Positions 43,550-50,832 of a stretch of DNA of 61,879 bases are shown piece after piece. Position 1 is the stretch's first letter, and the number at the start of each line of letters is the position of its first letter. Source of the DNA: Erysipelotrichaceae bacterium (GTDB lineage: Bacteria > Bacillota_I > Bacilli_A > RFN20 > CAG-826); contig SVBE01000010.1 in the NCBI GenBank assembly GCA_015059065.1, forward strand, positions 1 through 61,879. The letters run 5' to 3'. The translations under genes and the position numbers were made by a program. Below the pieces are notes generated by a model that made no database searches, had not been told where the DNA came from, and worked only from the letters and a program-made list of their open reading frames with translations.

Positions 43550-44749
43550 ATGGCAGCAGTTTTTAAATGTCCTAAATGTAAGGCAAGTTTGATTAATTAT
43601 CCTGAAAGATGTCCTGTATGTAACATCAAAATAAAATACCCTAAAGAACAACCACAACAAATGATTAAGACAAACCCTCTTGAAGAATTTGAGTATTTTG
43701 AATCTCGCAACATTGCAGATGTAGAAATTGATACTATCGTGCGTAGAAAACACAATTTATTTGGGCAAATATTATACAAAAAAGAAATCTCAGATACTTG
43801 GGAAGAGAATGTTCCTTTAACAATAACAAGGGATAGAATGTGGGGAGATATTGATTCGAATGGAAATATTAATATCTATGGAGGAGATATCCATGTAGAT
43901 GGTGGCTATTCTTATACTAGAACCTCATATGATTTGTATTTTAAAAGAAATATTCATGATCCAAATTATGGATACTGGAAAATAGCAGAAAATACTGTTC
44001 CTGATGTTTCAAAATTAAGAGATTCTATTGGCGTATTGCTTCCAAAGCATGTCGTAATTTTCTTTTTGCTAATCCTGCTAGGTTTATTCATTAATCTCAT
44101 TGGATTAAGTATTATGGTGACGCCTACACAGCAATTGCTAGATTCTATTGGAAGAAATGGGTGTAGTGTTGCTGGAACAATAGCGTTTACTATCGGATAT
44201 ATAATTGCCGCTTTGATGACAGTTAAGTTTTTAAAAAATAAATCCTACAACCAGATTTATTATAAAAATCGTTCCTCGTTGTTATCAATGCTCAACAACT
44301 CATTTGAATTAAAAGGAAAAGAGTTTATAAACAACTTAGATAAATATGCGTTAGAAGCAGCACGTTGTGACTTAGAAGATTCAATTGGCGATTCAATACT
44401 TATTAACTCAAACACTGGTTATGGAAAAGCAATCAATATTAAGAACAATCATAATGAAGCGCAACTCATAAAGTATAGGAATTATCTTCATTTTTTTGGT
44501 GGAACTGAAACGTGGAAATTAAAATTAAAAACACGAGGAATTGTTGCGTTAATTGCAATAGTATACTTAGTTGCAGGAACTATCAGCTCGTTGACTACTG
44601 CCAAAGAAACCCCTCAACAAATTGTTGTTATTGGGGTGATTGGTTGGGTTGCTTGTATAATTTTATTGTTTGGCGTCCCTGCTTTAGTTGCATTAATTAA
44701 GTATTCCAAACAAAAAAGTTACCTAAAAAAAGCAATGCAAAACAAATAA
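43550..44749 (+). CDS. Zinc-ribbon membrane protein of unknown function
   Basis: 399 residues. The N-terminus is a zinc ribbon with FKCPKCKASL and CPVCNIKI (CxxC ... CxxC, residues 7-25). About four hydrophobic helices follow, in two pairs at about residues 165-225 and 330-390, with a charged segment between. No catalytic motif recognised. The promoter just upstream contains the (CT)11 tract, so expression may switch on and off between cells. First gene of an accessory stretch; base use is more AT-rich than in the core genes to the left. Confidence 0.7.
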   Translation: MAAVFKCPKCKASLINYPERCPVCNIKIKYPKEQPQQMIKTNPLEEFEYFESRNIADVEIDTIVRRKHNLFGQILYKKEISDTWEENVPLTITRDRMWGDIDSNGNINIYGGDIHVDGGYSYTRTSYDLYFKRNIHDPNYGYWKIAENTVPDVSKLRDSIGVLLPKHVVIFFLLILLGLFINLIGLSIMVTPTQQLLDSIGRNGCSVAGTIAFTIGYIIAALMTVKFLKNKSYNQIYYKNRSSLLSMLNNSFELKGKEFINNLDKYALEAARCDLEDSIGDSILINSNTGYGKAINIKNNHNEAQLIKYRNYLHFFGGTETWKLKLKTRGIVALIAIVYLVAGTISSLTTAKETPQQIVVIGVIGWVACIILLFGVPALVALIKYSKQKSYLKKAMQNK

Positions 44750-44762
44750 TATAAAAAACTAT

Positions 44763-44789
44763 TTGGTTCTATTAAAGAACCATTTTTTT
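44763..44789 (+). terminator. Terminator of the zinc-ribbon gene
   Basis: GGTTCT (44765-44770) and AGAACC (44776-44781), followed by A and seven T's. Confidence 0.85.
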
Positions 44790-45063
44790 GATTAAATCTA
44801 GAAAAAATATCCTTTCTTTAAATCCTTAATTGTAATCAATTAGAAAACAGATAAAACCAATAAGATGCAAGGATGCTCGTAGATAAACTCGGCCAAACAA
44901 AAAATGTTAGAACATTTTTCAATGTAATGGGCATTCCAAATCGTTTTAGTGGGAACATGTAAGACCAGAGTAGTCATTACCTTATTAAGAAATCTCTTTA
45001 TCGATTTACTGAATAATCAAGGTTTATAAACTAGATGTTTTATTATCAAATACTATAGTAATT

Positions 45064-45079
45064 ACTGAACTAGTTCAGT
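45064..45079. repeat. 16-bp perfect palindrome
   Basis: ACTGAACTAGTTCAGT, flanked by TACTATAGTA (45051-45060, itself a palindrome) and TATAGTAGTA (45081-45090). The outer arms also pair, extending the dyad. Possible operator, recombination site or cruciform. Confidence 0.6.
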
Positions 45080-45214
45080 ATATAGTAGTAATCCACTCTA
45101 TAAATGGATATCTAATATAGAATGATAATAATAGGAAAAGAGCCTATCTTTATATCTAACAATATAGGCCAAAAGTAGCGTACTCAATCCCGAACGCTTC
45201 ACCAACTTAAAAAT

Positions 45215-45264
45215 TGAAGGTTAATACATAATGGTATTAGCCTTTTTTCTTTGATTACATCGAA
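45215..45264. repeat. Direct repeat, copy 1, containing a terminator
   Basis: About 50 bp from TGAAGGTTAATAC to CTTTGATTACATCGAA, nearly identical to 46711-46760. The centre forms GGTTAATAC (45219-45227)/GTATTAGCC (45234-45242) followed by six T's. The loop and inner stem bases differ between the copies while pairing is kept. Confidence 0.85.
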
Positions 45265-45324
45265 AAAGAAAGAAACATCGCTCATAAATACAACATGGAA
45301 GAAAGTATATTTAGAATGGAAAAA

Positions 45325-45350
45325 AAGAGCCTGTGAATATGGCTCTATTG
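45325..45350 (-). terminator. Minus-strand terminator after a gene remnant
   Basis: Minus strand: AGAGCC, 9-nt loop, GGCTCT, then seven T's. It lies about 25 nt past the stop of the fragment at 45374-45487. Confidence 0.6.
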
Positions 45351-45373
45351 TATAAAAGGTTGAATTATAGCTT

Positions 45374-45487
45374 TTAGAGTTCTGTTTTTACGAAAGCAAT
45401 AATATGTTCTTTTGGAATTCTTTCGAGTTCCTTGCAAATGATATCAACACTTTTATCACTTGACTGATAAAAAAGAATAATGACAAA
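45374..45487 (-). pseudogene. C-terminal fragment of an unidentified gene
   Basis: A minus-strand frame of 37 codons ending TAA at 45376-45374 reads FYQSSDKSVDIICKELERIP and on to HIIAFVKTEL. It has a protein-like composition and a terminator behind it, but no start codon or RBS. The family is not recognised. Confidence 0.45.
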
Positions 45488-45660
45488 TCATTTTTAACTG
45501 ATATAATTGTTTCCGGTTAATAAGGAGGATACGACTAAAAAACGCTTATGAATTCAACAAAACAAACAAATTTTGTCGACATTGAAAGATTTTAGTGTTT
45601 TCTCTAGTTGTGTTATCTTCCTAAACAATAGTGGTCAAATTTAAAATATAAGATAAATTT

Positions 45661-45694
45661 CGCAGCAACTGGTTAAAACGGTTTTGCGTTTTTT
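45661..45694 (+). terminator. Isolated terminator upstream of the 319-aa gene
   Basis: CGCA (45661-45664)/TGCG (45685-45688) with inner AAC/GTT pairs, then six T's. No intact gene precedes it. Confidence 0.5.
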
Positions 45695-45746
45695 AATGCA
45701 TAAATAAAATCTTTTTCAATGTCATCGTTTCAAAGGAGGAAAGAAA

Positions 45747-46706
45747 ATGGAAAAGAATTTATTGTTTTTAACTAGAAAATGGAACAAAATCTATTCTCTA
45801 GAAATTGATTTAGACAAACATGTCTATTATTTTAACGATGAAGAAGAAAAACAACCTATTGAAAGAAACAAAGAATTGAATTGTTACTTTATCAACAAAG
45901 ATTTGTTCAACATTATTTTTAAAACTTTTGAAGAGAGTTCCTATTTTATTGAAGATGGTGGAGCAGGTAATGCTAGTAATTTAATTATCGAAACAAGAGA
46001 AGGCTTTAATGATGAAGAAAAACTAACTAAAGAACAAGTTTATGCTTGCCTTAAAAATGGCTTTATTGGCTATTCAGAAGAAGAAATGAATAAGATTTTA
46101 GATCAGATGATTGATCACGGAGCAGAAATCGCTAATTATCTTGTCGAAGAAGATATTTTGAACATTTATAGAAAATACATCAACTACGAAATATCTAATT
46201 ATCTTTTTTCTCGCTATGCTTTCTTTGTTTCTTATGCATTGTATTGTAACAAACGTTATAAAAACGATGATGTAAACACCATGATAAATGAAATTGAATG
46301 GGGTTTTGATGGGCTATCGTTCTGCAATTGTGGCGATGATGACAACAATGAAGAAATGAGAGAAACCGACCCATATTTTTACTCATACATCAAATCATGT
46401 TGTTACAAAATTCAACGTTTCCTTAATAAGAAATATGAAAGAGATGTAACGATTAAAGGTAGATACAAAATGTATGTGTATAGAGCGGAATGGAATACTT
46501 TCTTGTATATTATTGAAGATATTGTTGAAAATACATTCAATTACGGTCATTTTTATTTGGACACGTATGAATTCAACCTGGATTATTTTTATGATTGTAT
46601 GGAAAAAGAAGAATTCAATAGTTTATTAGAAAGATATTTGTTTGAAGATGATGATGAAGAATATCCGGCATATAACAAAAAATTAACACTTAAAGCTATT
46701 AAATAA
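45747..46706 (+). CDS. Orphan acidic protein of unknown function
   Basis: 319 residues, very rich in E, D, N, Y and F (for example EDDDEEYPAYN near the end). No signal peptide, membrane helix or known domain. A Cys cluster FCNCG lies near residue 191 and SCCYK near 216. A strong RBS (AAAGGAGG) lies 10 nt before the ATG, so expression is likely. It is bracketed by two copies of a 50-bp repeat (45215-45264 and 46711-46760), which suggests that it was acquired or duplicated as a unit. Possibly a defence or immunity protein, but there is no direct evidence. Confidence 0.6.
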   Translation: MEKNLLFLTRKWNKIYSLEIDLDKHVYYFNDEEEKQPIERNKELNCYFINKDLFNIIFKTFEESSYFIEDGGAGNASNLIIETREGFNDEEKLTKEQVYACLKNGFIGYSEEEMNKILDQMIDHGAEIANYLVEEDILNIYRKYINYEISNYLFSRYAFFVSYALYCNKRYKNDDVNTMINEIEWGFDGLSFCNCGDDDNNEEMRETDPYFYSYIKSCCYKIQRFLNKKYERDVTIKGRYKMYVYRAEWNTFLYIIEDIVENTFNYGHFYLDTYEFNLDYFYDCMEKEEFNSLLERYLFEDDDEEYPAYNKKLTLKAIK

Positions 46707-46710
46707 AAAA

Positions 46711-46760
46711 TGAAGGTTAATACAGAAATGTGTTAGCCTTTTTTCTTTGATTACATCGAA
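46711..46760. repeat. Direct repeat, copy 2, containing the terminator of the 319-aa gene
   Basis: Matches 45215-45264. The stem GGTTAATACA (46715-46724)/TGTGTTAGCC (46729-46738) is followed by six T's. It lies 5 nt after the stop of the 319-aa gene, so here it acts as that gene's terminator. Confidence 0.85.
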
Positions 46761-46875
46761 TCTTTTTGAGAATAATTTGACCTTTTCCAAATAGGCTTTT
46801 TAAATTGTTCTGGTTCTAAGTTTATTGGCGCATCCCAATATTTGTTGATCTTACCTGTTTCATAAAACCTTATAA
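46749..46875 (-). pseudogene. C-terminal fragment of an unidentified gene
   Basis: A minus-strand frame of about 42 codons reads NIAKLIRFYETGKINKYWDA and PINLEPEQFKKPIWKRSNY, ending in a stop inside the repeat (complement of TTACATCGAATC). It has no start or RBS. It looks like the end of a real protein that has lost its front part. Family not recognised. Confidence 0.45.
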
Positions 46876-46898
46876 GTTTTGCAATATTTAATTTTATT

Positions 46899-46936
46899 AT
46901 CCCTGTGAATGGAGAATTCCTAGCAGGGATTTTTTA
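46899..46936 (+). terminator. Isolated terminator before the HD gene
   Basis: ATCCCTG (46899-46905) pairs with CAGGGAT (46924-46930), then T's. It follows no intact plus-strand gene and directly precedes the promoter at 46942-46970. Confidence 0.7.
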
Positions 46937-46941
46937 TTTGC

Positions 46942-46970
46942 TTGTTTAGGCTTTGTATCTCTTATATGAT
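46942..46970 (+). promoter_or_regulatory. Promoter of the HD gene, probably giving a leaderless message
   Basis: TTGTTT at 46942-46947, exact 17-bp spacer, TATGAT at 46965-46970. The start point would fall at about 46977, which is the A of the ATG. Confidence 0.5.
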
Positions 46971-46976
46971 AAAGCC

Positions 46977-47672
46977 ATGACAGCTATTGAACTTGCTGAT
47001 AATGTCGTAGTCGATTCTATAAGAGGCATTAATCCTTTTGACAAGTCTTCTGTTATGGAGATTGCTTTAAAAGGCGATAAAAGAATCCCAGGAATAAAAA
47101 GCCATATTTTAAGGACGGCTTATTACACCCAACTAATCGTAAGAGAATTACATTCTCTAAACATGTATCCTGACATAATCAATGAGGAATATAAAGTCTT
47201 TCTTCCTATTGCTGCAGCCATCCATGATATTGGTAAGCTTAAAATTCCTTTAGAGGTTTTGGATGATAGAAGAAAACTAGATCCTCATGAATTTGAGGAG
47301 ATGAAGAAACATATCACTTATGGTGCAGAGTATATTGACGCAGCTTTAAAAGGGTCTGAATATAAAAAATTTCTCGAACTGACAAAAAATGTAATTTTAT
47401 ATCATCATGAGAAATGGGACGGTATTGGTTATTTAGCAGGATTAAAAGGCAAAGACATTCCTTTAGAAGCTCGCATTGTTGCACTAGCAGATGTGTTTGA
47501 TGCTCTTACTAGTAAAAGAAGTTATAAAGAAGCTTTTACTTATGAGTACTCTAAAGAATATATTAAAAAGGAAAAAGGAAGGCATTTCGATCCCGATATT
47601 CTTGAAATTTTCCTTAAAGATAGCGTTCAAGACAAAGTAAAAATGGTTTTGAGTGGTGAGTACGATAAATAG
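46977..47672 (+). CDS. HD-GYP-like metal-dependent phosphohydrolase, single domain
   Basis: 231 residues from ATG 46977 (an in-frame TTG lies 8 codons earlier; neither start has an RBS). HD-GYP-type residues: AAIHDIGKLKIP, HITYG, LYHHEKWDGIGY and ALADVFDALTSKRSYK. The GYP triplet reads GYL, so cyclic-di-GMP hydrolysis is plausible but not certain. No sensor or membrane part. No good terminator is seen directly after it, but a hairpin at 47748-47770 may serve. Confidence 0.8.
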   Translation: MTAIELADNVVVDSIRGINPFDKSSVMEIALKGDKRIPGIKSHILRTAYYTQLIVRELHSLNMYPDIINEEYKVFLPIAAAIHDIGKLKIPLEVLDDRRKLDPHEFEEMKKHITYGAEYIDAALKGSEYKKFLELTKNVILYHHEKWDGIGYLAGLKGKDIPLEARIVALADVFDALTSKRSYKEAFTYEYSKEYIKKEKGRHFDPDILEIFLKDSVQDKVKMVLSGEYDK

Positions 47673-47747
47673 AAAATATAAAAAACACCATTTTTCGTTT
47701 AAAAAATTGGTATTATTGGGCTTACACAAAGACAACTTAACTAAATA

Positions 47748-47780
47748 GGATTGATACAAAATATCAGTCCTTATATTTTT
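47748..47780 (+). terminator. Terminator-like hairpin before the MerR gene
   Basis: GGATTGATA (47748-47756)/TATCAGTCC (47762-47770), then a T-rich tail. Nearly the same stem sequence recurs as a terminator at 52608-52635. Confidence 0.6.
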
Positions 47781-47784
47781 GTTC

Positions 47785-47815
47785 TTGACCTAGAGTTAAC
47801 TCTAACTCTTACAAT
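47785..47815 (+). promoter_or_regulatory. MerR-type promoter with operator in a 19-bp spacer
   Basis: TTGACC (47785-47790) and TACAAT (47810-47815) are 19 bp apart. The spacer begins with the perfect 14-bp palindrome TAGAGTTAACTCTA (47791-47804). A long spacer with a dyad is the hallmark of MerR-activated promoters, and the gene behind encodes a MerR protein. Confidence 0.8.
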
Positions 47816-47835
47816 ATTAACGTGAGGTGATAAGA

Positions 47836-48264
47836 ATGAGTTATTCCATTTCAGAGATTGCCAAGATGCTTAATGTATCTGCATATACAATTAGATACTA
47901 CGATAAAGAAGGATTGTTTCCTCAAGTCAAAAGAGTAAATGGAATACGTGTGTTTGAAGATAAGGATTTTCCGTGGCTTAGAATGCTTAATTGTTTAAAG
48001 AACCTAAATATGCCTATTAAGAAGATAAAAGAATATGTCGATTTAGCCTTAAAGGGTGATGAAACATTAAAAGAAAGATATCAGCTTATTTTGGAGCAAG
48101 AAGAAATCATTAAAAAACAAATTAAAGAGCTCAATTATTACAAGAAACAAATCGATTTTAAGAAAGCTTATTACGAAAAAGCTATTGAAGCGGGAACGGA
48201 GAAAGCGGTAGAAGATTGGCCAAATCCTGAACCTACTTTAAAAGTTGATGAATTACCAAAATGA
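47836..48264 (+). CDS. MerR-family transcriptional regulator
   Basis: 142 residues from ATG 47836, with GAGGTG 8-9 nt upstream. N-terminal winged helix SISEIAKMLNVSAYTIRYYDKEGLFP (residues 4-29), then a coiled dimerisation helix (about 80-122). No cysteine metal site and no long ligand domain, so the signal is unclear; small MerR proteins of this size often respond to oxidative or electrophilic stress. It probably activates its own operon with the flavoprotein at 48386 and the hydrolase at 48922. Confidence 0.9.
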   Translation: MSYSISEIAKMLNVSAYTIRYYDKEGLFPQVKRVNGIRVFEDKDFPWLRMLNCLKNLNMPIKKIKEYVDLALKGDETLKERYQLILEQEEIIKKQIKELNYYKKQIDFKKAYYEKAIEAGTEKAVEDWPNPEPTLKVDELPK

Positions 48265-48385
48265 AAAGATTAATAATGGCGTTACTAATGTCTACATTCT
48301 TTTAAGTAGTTGTATTATTAATAAGAATAATAAAGATAATCAATCTGAAGATGATATTACAGATAACATGCCTGAGGAGGAAACT
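48261..48385 (+). pseudogene. Frameshifted lipoprotein N-terminus
   Basis: ATG 48261 overlaps the MerR stop (ATGA) and reads MKRLIMALLMSTFF before a stop. In the neighbouring frame the sequence goes on as ILLSSCIINKNNKDN with a lipobox LSSC, then an acidic stretch to TDNMPEEE. Joined by a shift near 48299-48305 this is a typical lipoprotein signal peptide and start of the mature chain. The body is gone; the next gene's RBS lies directly behind. The order resembles the start of the flavodoxin lipoprotein at 53514. Confidence 0.6.
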
Positions 48386-48922
48386 ATGAAGAAAGTATTA
48401 ATTATTTCTACAAGTATTAGAAACGGAAGCAATTCCGAAAGATTAGCCCACGAATTTGAAAAAGGGGCAAAAGAAGCGGGACATGTCGTTGAATTTATAT
48501 CTTTGAAAGATAAAAACATTGCTTTCTGTCGCGGCTGTTTAGCGTGTCAAAAAACTCATAAGTGCATTATTAATGATGACGCGATTGAAATTGCGGATAA
48601 GATGTGTGAAAGTGAAGTAATCGTTTGGGTGTCGCCAATCTATTATTATGAAATGTCTGGTCAAATGAAAACCTTAATTGATAGATGCAATTCTTTATAT
48701 TCGAGAGATTATAAATTCAAAGACATTTATTTCTTAACTGTTTCCGCAGAAGAGGAACAATATGTTCCTGAGAAAGCCATCAATGGTTTACAAGGCTGGA
48801 TTGATTGTTTTGAAGGAGTGGAGCTCAAAGACACCCTTTTTGTCGGAGGAGTAAACGGCCCTAACGAAATTAATAATCATGAAAAATTAAAACAAGCATA
48901 TGAAATGGGGAGGAATATCTAA
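48386..48922 (+). CDS. NADPH-dependent FMN reductase/flavodoxin-like protein
   Basis: 178 residues from ATG 48386, chosen for the RBS GAGGAGG at about 48374-48380. Flavodoxin-like fold: phosphate loop STSIRNGSNSERLA at the start, CRGCLACQ (about residues 46-53) and SPIYYYEMSGQMKTLIDR. This is the iron-sulfur-flavoprotein/NAD(P)H oxidoreductase type, cytosolic. Second intact gene of the MerR operon; it overlaps the next gene by 1 nt. Confidence 0.85.
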   Translation: MKKVLIISTSIRNGSNSERLAHEFEKGAKEAGHVVEFISLKDKNIAFCRGCLACQKTHKCIINDDAIEIADKMCESEVIVWVSPIYYYEMSGQMKTLIDRCNSLYSRDYKFKDIYFLTVSAEEEQYVPEKAINGLQGWIDCFEGVELKDTLFVGGVNGPNEINNHEKLKQAYEMGRNI

Positions 48923-49887
48923 TGCTTAAACTAGTCAATGAATGGGATAAAGTTTTCCCAAAAGATGAATCAATTAATCATCAAAAAGTAACGTTTAAAA
49001 ACCATTTTGGCATTGACCTTGCCGCGGATATGTATTGGCCTAAGCAAGGAAATAGATTTCCTGCAATAGCGGTAAGTGGTCCTTTTGGTGCGGTTAAGGA
49101 ACAATCAAGTGGTTTGTACGCTCAAGAGATGGCTAAAAGAGGATTCTTAACCATCGCCTTTGATCCATCTTTTACTGGTGAAAGCGGTGGTGAACCAAGA
49201 TACATGAATTCACCCGATATCAATGTTGAAGATTTCCAAGCCGCAGTTGATTATTTATCTAATTTAGATAATGTCGACCCAAATAAGATTTCCATTATTG
49301 GCATATGTGGCTGGGGTGGCATGGCTATTCAAACCGCATGCTTTGATACAAGAGTTAAAGCGACAGTTGCCGTCACTATGTATGATATGTCTAGAGTAAG
49401 TGGCAATGGCTATTTTGATCAGGGCGATAACGAAGAAAGTAGATATCAAGCTAGAGTGGCTATAAATAATCAAAGAACACTAGACTTTAAGAATGGTAAT
49501 TACAAACTTGGTGGTGGAGTGGTTGATGATCCCACTGATTTTCCATGGTTTGTAAAACAATATTACGACTACTATAAAACGCCACGTGGATATCATTCTC
49601 GTAGTTTAAATAGCAATGGTGGATGGAATGTTACTGCAGGAACATCTTTGCTTAACACAAGATTATTTACATATGCTTCTGAAATAAGAAATGCTGTTTT
49701 AATTGTCCATGGTGAAAAAGCCCATTCTTTATATTTTGGTCAAGATGCGTTTAAGTTATTAAAAGGCGATAATAAAGAATTCTTATTGGTAAAAGACGCT
49801 ACACATTGTGACTTATATGATGGTGGGGTTAACCATGACAAGATTCCTTTTGATAATATAGAAGAATTTATTAGAAAGAATTTATAA
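48922..49887 (+). CDS. Alpha/beta hydrolase with a Cys nucleophile, dienelactone-hydrolase/YcjY-like
   Basis: 321 residues. The nucleophile elbow is GICGWGG (about residue 133), with Cys where most hydrolases have Ser; this form occurs in YcjY-like and dienelactone-hydrolase relatives. DPSFTGESGG and the late ATHCDLYD with a His complete the likely active site. The substrate is unknown. Expressed with the MerR regulator and FMN reductase, so a role in detoxification is plausible. Confidence 0.85.
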   Translation: MLKLVNEWDKVFPKDESINHQKVTFKNHFGIDLAADMYWPKQGNRFPAIAVSGPFGAVKEQSSGLYAQEMAKRGFLTIAFDPSFTGESGGEPRYMNSPDINVEDFQAAVDYLSNLDNVDPNKISIIGICGWGGMAIQTACFDTRVKATVAVTMYDMSRVSGNGYFDQGDNEESRYQARVAINNQRTLDFKNGNYKLGGGVVDDPTDFPWFVKQYYDYYKTPRGYHSRSLNSNGGWNVTAGTSLLNTRLFTYASEIRNAVLIVHGEKAHSLYFGQDAFKLLKGDNKEFLLVKDATHCDLYDGGVNHDKIPFDNIEEFIRKNL

Positions 49888-49895
49888 AAGTAACA

Positions 49896-49933
49896 ATAGG
49901 CCATTCTTAAGTGATAGGAGTGGTCTATTTATT
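49896..49933 (+). terminator. Terminator of the MerR operon
   Basis: AATAGGCCAtTC (49895-49906) pairs with GAgTGGTCTATT (49918-49929), then a T-rich tail. Confidence 0.7.
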
Positions 49934-50085
49934 TACAACGAAAGGGTGTTGCAGGGTGTTTCATTTGCATCACTATATTTGCCCTTGTACATATTAGAAT
50001 AACTGTGTAAATTAACTGATGTAAAAGCATTAAAATATAATTTTTATGCAGTGCCTGAAGAAATAAAAGAAAACTAGGTGATAGT

Positions 50086-50832
50086 GTGACTTACTTAAAT
50101 TGGTGTATAGATTATTTAAAAAAATATAACCATATTAATCAAAATCTAGAATATAATTGGCCCACTTTAAGAGCGCTTTTAAATATTACAATGCCGATCA
50201 ATATAAGCGATGAGTTTTATCAAAAACAAGATAAAGTCTTGAAAGACATTTTATCTAGCAAAGAAATAACCGATATCTCATCTTTTCCTAATGGCGTTTA
50301 TCTTTATAAAGGTGATATCACTCTATTAAAAGCAGATGCGATAGTGAATGCTTGTAATTCTCAAATGCTAGGATGCTTTGTTCCTGGCCATCACTGTATC
50401 GATAACGCGATTCATTCTTTTGGTGGATTACAGGTGAGAAGAGACATGATGAAGATGATGGAAGAACAAGGCCATGAAGAAGAAAATGGACAGGTAAAAG
50501 TGTCTAAGGGATATAATCTTCCTTCTAAATATATCTTCCATACTGTTGGGCCAATTTATAGTGGGATTCATAGAGATGAAATAGATTTAGCAAGTTGCTA
50601 TTATTCTTGTTTAAGAAAAGCAGATGAGATGGGACTTGAATCAATTGTGTTCTGTTCTTTATCAACTGGAGTATTTGGTTTTCCTATTCAAAAAGCCAGC
50701 AAAATCGCCATAAAATGTGTTAATTCGTATTTAAAAGAAGAAAACAAGAATATTAAAAAAGTCATATTTGATGTCTTTAGTGATAATGACTATGAGGTAT
50801 ATAAAAACAATATGAAGGAGGTGGGACTATGA
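50086..50832 (+). CDS. Zinc-dependent macrodomain ADP-ribosylhydrolase
   Basis: 248 residues, GTG start with AGGTG 5 nt upstream. After an N-terminal helical part of about 80 residues comes the macrodomain: GDITLLKADAIVNACN, then the Zn-macro loop GCFVPGHHCIDNAIHSFGG with Cys and His ligands, HTVGPIYSG and CSLSTGVFGFP. Proteins of this type remove ADP-ribose placed by class M sirtuins. A class M sirtuin is encoded two genes downstream, and the three genes overlap (4 nt, then about 4 nt). In Staphylococcus and Streptococcus the operon also carries GcvH-L and LplA2, which are absent here. Confidence 0.9.
   Translation: MTYLNWCIDYLKKYNHINQNLEYNWPTLRALLNITMPINISDEFYQKQDKVLKDILSSKEITDISSFPNGVYLYKGDITLLKADAIVNACNSQMLGCFVPGHHCIDNAIHSFGGLQVRRDMMKMMEEQGHEEENGQVKVSKGYNLPSKYIFHTVGPIYSGIHRDEIDLASCYYSCLRKADEMGLESIVFCSLSTGVFGFPIQKASKIAIKCVNSYLKEENKNIKKVIFDVFSDNDYEVYKNNMKEVGL

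Larger units (their letters stand above)
44790..45746. other. 957-bp region without an intact gene: remnants, hairpins and repeats
   Basis: No complete ORF with a ribosome site is seen. It holds a 16-bp palindrome (45064-45079), a GCCTAT/ATAGGC hairpin (45142-45169), a terminator identical in type to one 1.5 kb away (45219-45248), a minus-strand terminator (about 45325-45350), a minus-strand gene fragment (45374-45487) and another terminator (45661-45694). The site AAGGAGG at about 45521-45527 has no ORF behind it. The pattern is that of a decayed accessory island. Confidence 0.65.
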
